Shown here: one piece after another, positions 51,037 through 58,420 of the stretch
How the letters are laid out: every line of letters begins with the position of its first letter
How positions within the stretch are numbered: position 1 is the first letter of the stretch
Origin: Trichomonas vaginalis G3
Taxonomy: Eukaryota; Parabasalia; Trichomonadida; Trichomonadidae
DNA length: 64,000 bases
Assembly (NCBI RefSeq): GCF_026262505.1
Contig: NC_067206.1
Span: forward strand, 12,892,205 to 12,956,204
Reading direction: 5' to 3'
The notes under the pieces: generated by a model
What the model saw: only the letters and a program-made list of their open reading frames with translations
Database searches by the model: none
What the model was told of the DNA's origin: nothing
Made by a program: the position numbers and the translations under genes

Positions 51037-51697
51037 AGCCTGTTTTGCTCTTTTGACACCAGAAGACTTTGTTGTTGTGAATGGTAAAAAATACTTCTTT
51101 GAAGATACTTACTCAGATATACCACCAACAGGTTTTGTTGACTTATTTAATACTTTAAGGACGGATGTAACATGTGCTGCAACTAGAGCAGGTTTCATTA
51201 TGTTTGGATGTCCGACTGAGTTTACTATAAACGATATGAGCTATAATACAAAACTTATATCTGGTTTTTACTACCAACAGTTTCCTATAACAGGAAAAGG
51301 TGTCATACAAGGTCTATCTATTCCATTGACTTTAAGTACACCTATTTTATATATTGTTTCAAACTTAGGTTCAAAGTGTTATTCGAATGTCGACAGAAAC
51401 TACTATGACCAAAAAATACTCATGCGTATAAACAACACTTTCTCTGCTGGTTTGCCTATTGTTCATTCGAATGCAGAGTTTTCAGCTTTAGTAAACTCAA
51501 ACACTTTAGCAAACATAAACTTAACCTTAGTTGACGCAAACTTTGTTCCTGTAAAACTTTTATGTCCTATGTATTTGTCAATGACGGCAGAAAGTTTCGA
51601 ATTGGAAGATGCAACTGGTGAAAGTATTGTATTACAAGAACAACTTCAACAACAAATAGCTCAAGAACAACAAATGCAACAAATAGCTCAAGAATAA
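51026..51697 (+). CDS. Penton-like minor capsid candidate of the second element
   Basis: This 223-residue protein is open throughout. Its C-terminal half (TPILYIVSNLGSKCYSN; ILMRINNTFSAGLPIVHS; LANINLTLVDANFVPVKLL) follows the pattern of Polinton/PLV penton-type proteins and lines up with the Maverick protein at 32477-33187. A glutamine-rich tail (QEQLQQQIAQEQQMQQ) ends it. It is probably a single jelly-roll vertex protein; the identity is inferred. Confidence 0.6.
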   Translation: MTTKACFALLTPEDFVVVNGKKYFFEDTYSDIPPTGFVDLFNTLRTDVTCAATRAGFIMFGCPTEFTINDMSYNTKLISGFYYQQFPITGKGVIQGLSIPLTLSTPILYIVSNLGSKCYSNVDRNYYDQKILMRINNTFSAGLPIVHSNAEFSALVNSNTLANINLTLVDANFVPVKLLCPMYLSMTAESFELEDATGESIVLQEQLQQQIAQEQQMQQIAQE

Positions 51698-51725
51698 AAA
51701 AAAATATTTTTTTATTTTTATAAAA

Positions 51726-51947
51726 ATGTACAGAATAGATGTTTCAGATTTTTATGACTTCCAAACATTCAGAAATATGTGTCCATTTCGAGACTATAAC
51801 AAAGCAGTCGAGAATTTGAAACGTTTAGTCATTTATGTCGACTCTGCCCCAGAATGTTATGTCATGAAAGAATGGGATGTTGTCTTTAACAAACCTAAAG
51901 CGACAATAGTTTCAGAACAAGAATGTAAACAGAAACTTAAGAAATAA
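51726..51947 (+). CDS. 73-residue protein beside the helicase gene
   Basis: The frame reads MYRIDVSDFYDFQTFRNMCPF and then YNKAVENLKRLVIYVD, which resembles the stretch before the helicase core of the Maverick primase-helicase. It sits 18 bases before the helicase start. It belongs to the same replication module. Whether it is a separate gene is unclear. Confidence 0.45.
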   Translation: MYRIDVSDFYDFQTFRNMCPFRDYNKAVENLKRLVIYVDSAPECYVMKEWDVVFNKPKATIVSEQECKQKLKK

Positions 51948-51964
51948 AAGTTGTACAAGTTGGC

Positions 51965-52960
51965 ATGAAGATGTTAGATGCTTGGGATATCTTATTGTCA
52001 AAGTTAGAAGATTTTTCAGTTCGTGGTATAAAGTTCTATACACCTTCTCCAAACTTCTATTCTATCTTCACTGGATATAAATATGAACAAGTAGAATGGA
52101 AAGAAAATGTTATAGAAGCTTGGTTAGACCATGTCAAAGAAATTATATGCAATGGAAACGAAAGAGTCTATGAGTATATCTTATGTTGGTTTGCAAACAT
52201 CTTACAACATCCAAGTGCTAAAAATGAAACTGCTCTCATCATAATTGGAAAACAAGGAACTGGTAAGAACACTTTCTTTACAGATATCTTATGCAAACTG
52301 TTAGAGGGCTATTCGAATCCGAATATGACAAACTTAGAAAACATCTGTGGCAAGTTTAACTCCTCAATAGAGAATATGAAACTTATAGTTTGCAATGAAC
52401 TTCAAAGTATAGATACAACAAAAGTTTTGAACTCAGATGCTTTGAAGAGTCTTATAACAGACAAAGTTGGAGTTGTTGAAAGAAAATATAAAGACCAAAG
52501 AGTTTGTGAAAATGTTGCAAACTTCGTCATGGTTTCAAACAATGCTGTTCCGATGAAGTTAGAAAGTTCTGACAGAAGATATGTAGTTGTCAGAACGTCA
52601 GATTCTCATATGCAAGATACTGAATATTTTGACGACTTAGCAGAAACTTTAACATCTGACTTTTACAACCACTTGTTCTCATATTTCATGACATTAGATA
52701 TTTCTAAGTTCAATCCAAGACAAATTCCACATACCGAAGAGAGACAAACATTGTTAGAAGCAAACAAGAGTGTATATGAACTGTTCATAGATGAAACTGA
52801 CTTTGAGTGTTTAGATGAAAGGTCATTGTACGATTCGTATAAACAGTATTGTCAAGAGTATGGTTATATGACAGCGTCTAAACGAACATTCTTGGCAAAT
52901 GTCAAAAGTCTTTTAGACGTACAGAATGGTGTATATACAAAGAAAAATTTTTCTGAGTAA
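51965..52960 (+). CDS. SF3 helicase (D5-like)
   Basis: This 331-residue replication helicase has the end of a D5_N-like region (LDAWDILLSKLEDFSVRG), then Walker A IIGKQGTGKNTFF at about 92-104, Walker B MKLIVCNELQ, motif C (ANFVMVSNN) and SSDRRYVVVRT. The C-terminal 45 residues form a winged-helix-like unit (LDERSLYDSYKQYCQEYGYM). It aligns block by block with residues 420-720 of the Maverick primase-helicase but lacks the primase part. That C-terminal unit is duplicated as a separate gene immediately downstream. Confidence 0.88.
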   Translation: MKMLDAWDILLSKLEDFSVRGIKFYTPSPNFYSIFTGYKYEQVEWKENVIEAWLDHVKEIICNGNERVYEYILCWFANILQHPSAKNETALIIIGKQGTGKNTFFTDILCKLLEGYSNPNMTNLENICGKFNSSIENMKLIVCNELQSIDTTKVLNSDALKSLITDKVGVVERKYKDQRVCENVANFVMVSNNAVPMKLESSDRRYVVVRTSDSHMQDTEYFDDLAETLTSDFYNHLFSYFMTLDISKFNPRQIPHTEERQTLLEANKSVYELFIDETDFECLDERSLYDSYKQYCQEYGYMTASKRTFLANVKSLLDVQNGVYTKKNFSE

Positions 52961-52994
52961 ATTTAAAAAAAATATTTTTTATCCGATAGAAAAG

Positions 52995-53315
52995 ATGACA
53001 GAAAAATTAACTTTTTACATAGCGCCAGACCCTTCTTGCCCACATCTTTTTAAGCCACAATATATAGACATAGAACTAAATAGAGAAAGCGAAATTCTAC
53101 AAACAGAAGAAACATATAGAGACCTAGATAACGAAAATGGATATGCGCTATTCTGGTTAGATTGTCCTTATGAAATGTATGAAAAAAGGGCTTTATATGA
53201 AGAATATAGAAAATATTGTCATGAAAACGATATAAGACCAAGCTCTAGAGAAAAATTCTATGCTGGTATAAAACATCTTTTTGAAGTTCGGAATGGCAAA
53301 TATAGAAAGAAATAA
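52995..53315 (+). CDS. Stand-alone copy of the helicase C-terminal domain
   Basis: This 106-residue protein starts MTEKLTFYIAPDPSCPHLF, chosen because the same GATAGAAAAGATGAC context precedes the next gene. Its last 45 residues (YEKRALYEEYRKYCHENDIR...FEVRNGKYRKK) match the C-terminal unit of the preceding helicase. The spacers before this gene and the next are near copies (TTTTCTGAGTAAATTT..., ATCCGATAGAAAAGATGAC), showing a segmental duplication. It could act as a helicase partner or DNA-binding protein. Confidence 0.65.
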   Translation: MTEKLTFYIAPDPSCPHLFKPQYIDIELNRESEILQTEETYRDLDNENGYALFWLDCPYEMYEKRALYEEYRKYCHENDIRPSSREKFYAGIKHLFEVRNGKYRKK

Positions 53316-53364
53316 TTTTTCTGAGTAAATTTTAAAAAAAATATTTTTTTATCCGATAGAAAAG

Positions 53365-53784
53365 ATGACGAAATTCATCTCAGTAAACAAGTACATGTCA
53401 GGACTTAAAGAAGAACTAGACCCATTCACATATTTGAATGTTTACTTCTACCATTTTGAAAAGTCTACATATGACAAAGTTTGGAACATCGAACCGGTTA
53501 AGTTTGCTATTGTGACTAAAAATGGTGCGAAATTTGAAGACTTAGACATAGAAGGTTTGTTAGCAGTCAAAGAAAGTTTTGACAGAAGGTTTTCAAACCT
53601 TAAAGAAGGCAAAGCATACAAACTTGTTATACCTTATGAACCAAAGAAGACAGACGACTATGAATATTATGAGTCTAAGATAGTTGAAGTTCAAGGTAAA
53701 TTGGGTAAAAAGATTTTAGAGTCTAAGCCGGTGTTTGCTCCTAAAGAGGAAGAGAACATTGACATTGACCCAGAAATGTTCTAA
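53365..53784 (+). CDS. Homologue of the Maverick terminal protein at 38831-39310
   Basis: This 139-residue protein (MTKFISVNKYMSGLKEELDP) has blocks LNVYFYHFEK and WNIEPVKFAIVTKNG that correspond in order to VDVYFDDYVE and FNIKPIAFAFDNK of the Maverick protein. The acidic C-terminus ends EEENIDIDPEMF. It looks whole. Function is unknown, but it is conserved in both lineages. Confidence 0.6.
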   Translation: MTKFISVNKYMSGLKEELDPFTYLNVYFYHFEKSTYDKVWNIEPVKFAIVTKNGAKFEDLDIEGLLAVKESFDRRFSNLKEGKAYKLVIPYEPKKTDDYEYYESKIVEVQGKLGKKILESKPVFAPKEEENIDIDPEMF

Positions 53785-53800
53785 AAATAAAATTTTATTT

Positions 53801-54253
53801 TTACATGTCAAATTTCTTCTTCTCTGGCTCTGGTTCTTTCTTCTCTTCTTCTACTTTCTTTTCTTTCTTTTCTCTCTTCTTCTTTTCTGGTGGAGTTATG
53901 TCAAACTTCTCCGAACCATATTTCTGTAAAAGTTCTTTGTCCTTTAATAGCTCTTCTATTCTGTTTTCTATTTCATCTTCAAGAACAGCGCATGTGTCTT
54001 CTTTGCATTCTAAGAACTTTTGTTGGACTTCATCTTTCCAATCGGCGTCATCTCTGTCAACAAGTCTGTCATTGACAAATTTTAAGACTGCTCTTTGTAA
54101 TGTTTTATGGTTCTTGTCATATTCCCAGAAACAGAACTTTAGAACAAATTCACCTTTCTTGTTTACACTATGTAAGATTTTATGGTCTACAGATGTTTTG
54201 CTGTCGAAAAGCTTGTCTCGAATATAGATGGCGAAATCGCTAGACATTTTCAA
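53801..54253 (-). CDS. Acidic/basic virus-like protein with KE-rich tail
   Basis: This 150-residue protein (MKMSSDFAIYIRDKLFDSKTSV) has a folded N-terminal 110 residues and a highly charged tail (EKKKREKKEKKVEEEKKEPE). It converges with the gene at 53365 (16-base gap) and is divergent from the packaging ATPase with 30 bases between starts. It looks whole. Not recognised. Confidence 0.6.
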   Translation of the reverse strand: MKMSSDFAIYIRDKLFDSKTSVDHKILHSVNKKGEFVLKFCFWEYDKNHKTLQRAVLKFVNDRLVDRDDADWKDEVQQKFLECKEDTCAVLEDEIENRIEELLKDKELLQKYGSEKFDITPPEKKKREKKEKKVEEEKKEPEPEKKKFDM

Positions 54254-54283
54254 AAAGATAAAAATTTTAATTTTTCTAAAAAT

Positions 54284-55159
54284 ATGTTAGAAAAAAAGTT
54301 TGCTGACATTGACAAAAAATTTGAGAATATTTTAAACAAGAACAAGAGGAAGTTAGAAAATGCTCAAATAAAGCCTATACATGACAAGTTCTTATTTGCT
54401 CAGAATGGTATAACAGGTCTAATTGCACCACCTGGGTCGGGTAAGACTTTCACTTATCTTAAAATGGCTGCACAACAACAAGAACTAGATGAGAAGAACC
54501 CATTCTATGAGTTAGTTGTCATTTGTAGTACTTCTGGTCAATTTGACCAAACCGTCAATTCGTTCAAAGATATTATAAAGAAGTCTAAGTTAGTATGTAT
54601 AAAAGACTCTGAGTTGTTAGATTGGATAAAGAAGTACCAAAGAAGAGTTTTGAAGTACAATGCTATAAATGAGTATATAAATTCGAAGTTTAAAGACCCA
54701 AATGAGGAAATGCAGAGAATATTAGAGAAGAAACACTTCAGAAACAAACAGAAAGAGATAGAATACATTTCGAAGAAATTGCAATCTTACGATTGGAAAA
54801 CGTACCCTCATAGATGTCTTCTTATCTTAGATGACTTTGCTTCTCATCCTTTGTTAAAGAACAGAGAACAAGACATGTGTCGAATTCTTAAGAAGCTCAG
54901 ACACTTTAACATCTCAGTTGTCATTTGTGTACAGACAGCCAAGAGTTTAAGTAAGGATGTAAAGAGAATACTTACTGACATAATACTTTTCCCCGGATTG
55001 TCCGAAGACGATTTCATGGAACTTATGAAAGAGTCCATGGCAGGTAAGTTTGACAGACATGAACTATGGGAGAAGTATAAAGTCATACAAGACCCTCATA
55101 CTTCTTTCAGAATTCATATCTACGCAAACAAAGTTCAAATTGTGAGGGGTCAAGCTTGA
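54284..55159 (+). CDS. A32/FtsK-like genome-packaging ATPase of the second element
   Basis: This 291-residue protein has its start set at MLEKKFADIDKKF because upstream codons are antisense to the neighbouring gene. Walker A APPGSGKTFTY lies at about 46-56. Walker B CLLILDDFASHPLL at about 178 is followed by LRHFNISVVICVQTAKSLS, the typical sensor strand of this family, and an arginine-containing LSEDDFMELM region. It translocates genomic DNA into the capsid in related viruses. It looks whole and is the counterpart of the ATPase at 35362-36048. Confidence 0.82.
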   Translation: MLEKKFADIDKKFENILNKNKRKLENAQIKPIHDKFLFAQNGITGLIAPPGSGKTFTYLKMAAQQQELDEKNPFYELVVICSTSGQFDQTVNSFKDIIKKSKLVCIKDSELLDWIKKYQRRVLKYNAINEYINSKFKDPNEEMQRILEKKHFRNKQKEIEYISKKLQSYDWKTYPHRCLLILDDFASHPLLKNREQDMCRILKKLRHFNISVVICVQTAKSLSKDVKRILTDIILFPGLSEDDFMELMKESMAGKFDRHELWEKYKVIQDPHTSFRIHIYANKVQIVRGQA

Positions 55160-55176
55160 AAAATAAATGGTTCATT

Positions 55177-56039
55177 TACTCTGCTTGTTTGAAGTTGTCA
55201 AAATACTCTGTTATTTTTTCTTTCAGTAGCGGTAAGTCTTCTTTGAAGGTAAGTATTGTACAACCTTTCATATCATAGTGTGTTTGAGGTAACGTATCTT
55301 GAACTATCTGTTTCACATCTTCATTCGGTGTCATTGAAATCGGTAAGTTTTCGCGATAGAACCAATTTCTGTCAGATTTGTAAATCTTAGCAAGGTCGTA
55401 AAAGCTTTTGTTGCTTTCTTCTGACTAAATGCAACATAACCATATCTCTGTCTTCTTCATTTTCCATCTCTTCAGTGTAAATCATATACTTATAGTTCTT
55501 TTCCTTTCCTTTTGGTACCGAACGTGGTATTCTTCTGAAGGCTTTTGTCTTTTGCTTCAATGACTTCATCTTTTGCTTCAAGCTTGTTTTCCATCTCTTC
55601 ACGTTCTTGTCTATGAATTTCGTCAGAAGTCTTAAATATACCAAGCATAACGAGGCGAAGCCCACATTGCAACAGCATTTACAAGAAGTCTATGTACATA
55701 ATATCCTCTCAAACCGTTTGGCAATTTTTCACGATTTTCATAGAGTTTTGGCGACTGGGGTTTTTTACCTACTCGCTGTTCTTCACGCTTTTCATAGAGT
55801 TTTGGCGACTGCGGTTTTTCTCGTAGTCGCTGTTCTTCACTGTTTTCAGAAAAAAGTATGTCTCGCTGTGCTTCGCTCAAAAGTTCTTGTGTGCTTTGGT
55901 TCCTAAACCAGTCTTGTGGTTTCTTAGTATCTGGAGCAAAACATGCTGTCAAAAATACTTTGCATTTGGTACATGTCATCTTTGACCGAACGAATGAGAC
56001 GTAACTGTTTGTTATACTGTATGTACTCGTATTCTTCAT
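55177..56039 (-). pseudogene. KilA-N-like DNA-binding protein region (broken)
   Basis: The region starts with a KilA-N-like signature (FLTACFAPDTKKPQDWFRNQS, TQELLSEAQ), then an internally repeated peptide (KPQSPKLYEKREEQR twice), then a coiled coil (REEMENKLEAKDEVIEAKD), and ends in a compact C-terminal unit. KilA-N proteins bind DNA and often control gene expression in large DNA viruses. It is broken, about three breaks. Confidence 0.6.
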
Positions 56040-56789
56040 TTATAGCTTCAGACTATAACTGTTGTTGTGTTCTCTTGTTGTTGACATATCTGTCTTTACA
56101 TACAAAATAAAAAAATAAAAAAAAATAAAATTAGCGTTATTTTCTATCTTGTATAAAAGACCAAAAATAAAACGCTTTACATGTATTTTTTCAGCAACTT
56201 CGTCAAATAATTTTATAGCTTTGTCGATCTCATCTACTTCAAACGTTTCTTTACCTTTTATGGGAGCACCATACATTTTCTCAAACTTTTCAAGTAGTTC
56301 TGTTTCAGCAGCTCTCATATCGTTAACAAACGCAACCTTAACTCTATTGACTGTAGAGTCATATCTTTGAGTTATATTAAATGTTCTTCCTATCTTATAT
56401 CTCTTTGTATTGAAGTCCTTCGGTTTCTGAACGATATAAAGTAAGCCTTCACTGCAACGTTCAGTATCGAATGAACCATATGTTATGAAATTATATCCAA
56501 CAACTGGGTCAATCCAGAACAAAACTATTGGTATAAGACTTTTGTCGATGAGATATGTTCTTGTTCCATAGAATCTTACCGATATCATAAGCTCAGGATT
56601 TTTTGTCAAAATTTTCTGAGTTGAAGCAATTCTAACCCAGTCGTTTGCTCTCTTTCCAGATGGAGATAAAATGTCTGACAAAGAATATTTCTTGTATTTC
56701 TTTGAGTATCTTACGTTTAAATCACCTATTCTAACCACTTTGGTGTTATTGTCTATCTTTTTAACTGTTTCAAACTCAGTGTTTGTCAT
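56040..56789 (-). CDS. KilA-N plus T5orf172 (GIY-YIG-like) protein
   Basis: This 249-residue protein has an N-terminal KilA-N-type domain (KVVRIGDLNVRYSKKYKKYS, SGKRANDWVRIASTQKIL). From about residue 120 follows a T5orf172/MUG113-type nuclease-like domain (LLYIVQKPKDFNTKRYKIGRT, FNITQRYDSTVN, AAETELLEKFEKMYGAP). This pairing is common in NCLDV and polinton-like viruses. The last 30 residues run into repeat sequence and may not belong to the protein. It is one of two adjacent KilA-N genes in the same orientation. Confidence 0.75.
   Translation of the reverse strand: MTNTEFETVKKIDNNTKVVRIGDLNVRYSKKYKKYSLSDILSPSGKRANDWVRIASTQKILTKNPELMISVRFYGTRTYLIDKSLIPIVLFWIDPVVGYNFITYGSFDTERCSEGLLYIVQKPKDFNTKRYKIGRTFNITQRYDSTVNRVKVAFVNDMRAAETELLEKFEKMYGAPIKGKETFEVDEIDKAIKLFDEVAEKIHVKRFIFGLLYKIENNANFIFFYFFILYVKTDMSTTREHNNSYSLKL
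56099..56161. repeat. Direct repeat upstream of KilA-N genes, copy 1
   Basis: About 63 bases (ACATACAAAATAAAAAAATA ... GCGTTATTTTCTATCTTGTATAAAAGA) recur at 56802-56862. On the minus strand each copy lies just upstream of a start codon, so it may carry a promoter copied with the KilA-N gene. Confidence 0.8.
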
Positions 56790-56801
56790 TTCCTGTTCTT
56801 A

Positions 56802-56862
56802 CATACAAAATAAAAAAATAAAAAAAATAAAATTAGCGTTATTTTCTATCTTGTATAAAAGA
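56802..56862. repeat. Direct repeat upstream of KilA-N genes, copy 2
   Basis: This copy directly precedes the KilA-N/T5orf172 gene on the minus strand and is nearly identical to 56099-56161. Confidence 0.8.
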
Positions 56863-56879
56863 TACAGTTATATAATGAA

Positions 56880-57056
56880 ATTTGGTCATTTTTTTACGAT
56901 TTTCATGTGTTTTAGGCGTTCCTCGGTTTTCCGCGGGTCGCAATTTTTTACGATTTTCATGAGTTTTATGCAAGACCGAAAAAAGTCGGGGTAGCAATTT
57001 TTTACGATTTTCGAATGGAATCTCTATCCTCGGTTTTCCGAGGGTAGCAAACATAT
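56880..57056. repeat. Short repeat cluster TTTTTTACGATTTTC
   Basis: TTTTTTACGATTTTCATG occurs here at about 56890 and 56946, and a diverged copy at about 56998. Each copy is followed by a CCTCGGTTTTCCG(A/C)GG hairpin or related GC-rich unit. Related copies lie inside the KilA-N region at about 55720-55840. A 71-codon minus-strand frame across it only reflects the repeats. Confidence 0.7.
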
Positions 57057-57081
57057 GAGGAAATTCATGAAATTTGTTGCT

Positions 57082-57162
57082 GAATTCAATAAAAATATAT
57101 TTTAGGTGAAGAGGTGAGATCTCACCTGTTTCCTCACCTCTTTTCTCACCTCAGTTATTTTA
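57082..57162. promoter_or_regulatory. Third GAGGTGA iteron cluster
   Basis: GAATTCAATAAAAATATATT followed by the palindrome AGGTGAGATCTCACCT (57112-57127) and flanking GAGGTGA/TCACCTC units. It is nearly identical to the two copies at 44393-44648, about 12.6 kb away and in the same orientation. Confidence 0.85.
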
Positions 57163-57447
57163 TAAGCGTTTTACATGAATTGTACGATGTATATTTGAAA
57201 TCCTAAACAGTTTTGTGGCTTCGATTTCCTCTGTCAGTACATCGAATGTTTTAACAATGCCGAAGGTTTCTTTATATTTCTTCTTGACATCTGAAAGAAG
57301 GAAATCGTCAGCTGTTGGATAGTTTTTGTTCAGAAATGCTAACATGTCCATTTTATCTTCTGCTGGTTTCTCTACTTCTTTCTTTAAGTCAGCATAGTCG
57401 TTTCGCATACGTTCTATCTCTTTGACAGAGTAGTTATATTTCCTCAT
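57160..57447 (-). CDS. 95-residue helical virus-like protein
   Basis: The frame reads MRKYNYSVKEIERMRNDYAD and is largely helical, with a DNA-binding-like charged middle (FLLSDVKKKYKETFGIV). It follows the next minus-strand gene by six bases (end of 57454 gene to this start), suggesting one transcription unit. Not recognised. Confidence 0.55.
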   Translation of the reverse strand: MRKYNYSVKEIERMRNDYADLKKEVEKPAEDKMDMLAFLNKNYPTADDFLLSDVKKKYKETFGIVKTFDVLTEEIEATKLFRISNIHRTIHVKRL

Positions 57448-57453
57448 TGCTGC

Positions 57454-58074
57454 TTACATTTTAGAACATTGTGGGTTCATTTTAGCGTTATATTCTGAAA
57501 CCTTACCTGCAAGTATGACTAAGGCGTCAATGGTTTTCTTTAAATCTGAAGTAGTTGGTTTTATCTGTTCATTCCATACCTTACCTCTTCTATCTTTATC
57601 TCTTATCTGCCATACACATTTTGCAACTAACGAAACAAAGTTGTCGTAGGTCTTAAACTCCCCAGATTTATATATGTCAGAGATGTTCTTATATAACATG
57701 TCGCAGTCTTTGTCCATGACTTTGTGGTTGCAATGAAATCCAAGAAACTCATAGTTTACCTTTCGTATGAACTTCTTAATTTCTACTGAGTCAGTTGCTT
57801 TGACTTCTATTTCATCGAATTCTGGAATAGTGAGCTTTTGTTGTTGGATTTCAGGAAGTTTAGGTAGATGGTCAATAATATCCTGCATTTCATAAAGATA
57901 CTGTTCATTTGTTTCATCTTTCGCAGTGCAATCTAAATCTCCTTGGAGAAGTTCTTGCTTTATCTTCTGGATTGTTGTTTCGAAAGTATATGAAGAAGGA
58001 ATGAAGCTTTTCATCTCTACTAACATTGAAGTTGGGTTCATGACTAAAGAGTTTGGTGCTGTTGTTGCTAACAT
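57454..58074 (-). CDS. 206-residue virus-like protein, unknown
   Basis: The start MLATTAPNSLVMNPTSML at 58074 is chosen because it follows TTGTAAGAAC, the kind of sequence before other genes here; a Met 23 codons upstream would add a lysine/phenylalanine-rich stretch that looks like spacer. It is helical, with conserved-looking HCNHKVMDKDCDMLY and FVSLVAKCVWQIRDKD segments. It looks whole. It is the outermost gene recognised at this end. Confidence 0.6.
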   Translation of the reverse strand: MLATTAPNSLVMNPTSMLVEMKSFIPSSYTFETTIQKIKQELLQGDLDCTAKDETNEQYLYEMQDIIDHLPKLPEIQQQKLTIPEFDEIEVKATDSVEIKKFIRKVNYEFLGFHCNHKVMDKDCDMLYKNISDIYKSGEFKTYDNFVSLVAKCVWQIRDKDRRGKVWNEQIKPTTSDLKKTIDALVILAGKVSEYNAKMNPQCSKM

Positions 58075-58190
58075 GTTCTTACAATAAAAATAAAAAAATA
58101 TTTTTTTTAAAAAACTAACTTTATATTTTCTAAGTTTGGTCATCCTTCACTGTATGACAAATATACTATATTTTACTTAAAAATATGCAA

Positions 58191-58263
58191 GCGGCTCATA
58201 GCTCAGTGGTATGGGCTACCTCGCTACAGGCGTCGAAGACCTCGGTTCAAATCCCGATTCGCG
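58191..58263 (+). tRNA. tRNA-like sequence with intact A and B boxes
   Basis: The A box TAGCTCAGTGG and B box GGTTCAAATCC match the Pol III internal promoter consensus exactly, at tRNA spacing. GCGGCTC at the 5' end can pair with GATTCGC at the 3' end with one mismatch. A TTTTTT terminator follows at 58268. The D-arm folds well. The anticodon stem has two mismatches and the anticodon is not clear (ACA if a seven-base loop CTACAGG is assumed). Likely a degenerate or element-borne tRNA. Confidence 0.5.
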
Positions 58264-58302
58264 CAGGTTTTTTCCTTTTATGCAGTGAAATTTCATGTAC
58301 AT

Positions 58303-58388
58303 AGGTTACTTTGGTGTTAGACCCTAGTGAAGAAAATAGAACGATATAAGTTTACATTTGTAAGGTTACTTTGGTGTTAGACCCTAGT
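58303..58388. repeat. 26-bp direct repeat pair before the satellite
   Basis: AGGTTACTTTGGTGTTAGACCCTAGT occurs at 58303-58328 and 58363-58388 with a 60-base period. The sequence before each copy (TTCATGTACAT and TTACATTTGTA) is also partly similar. Confidence 0.85.
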
Positions 58389-58420
58389 TTGGGAATGGAC
58401 TCGGTTGGTGGGACGTCGGA

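Larger units (their letters stand above)
44393..58143. mobile_element. Second Polinton-lineage virus-like element (ends not found, broken)
   Basis: The block of about 13.7 kb has no visible host genes and carries a capsid region, penton-like protein, SF3 helicase, A32-like packaging ATPase, KilA-N/T5orf172 genes and several small proteins. These are the core of Polinton-like viruses. It is not a copy of the Maverick at 21293: proteins match only at pattern level and gene order differs. No polB or integrase was seen, and no terminal inverted repeat was found. The bounds given are those of the outermost recognised parts. It looks broken, with roughly a dozen breaks concentrated in the capsid and one KilA-N region. 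Confidence 0.75.
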
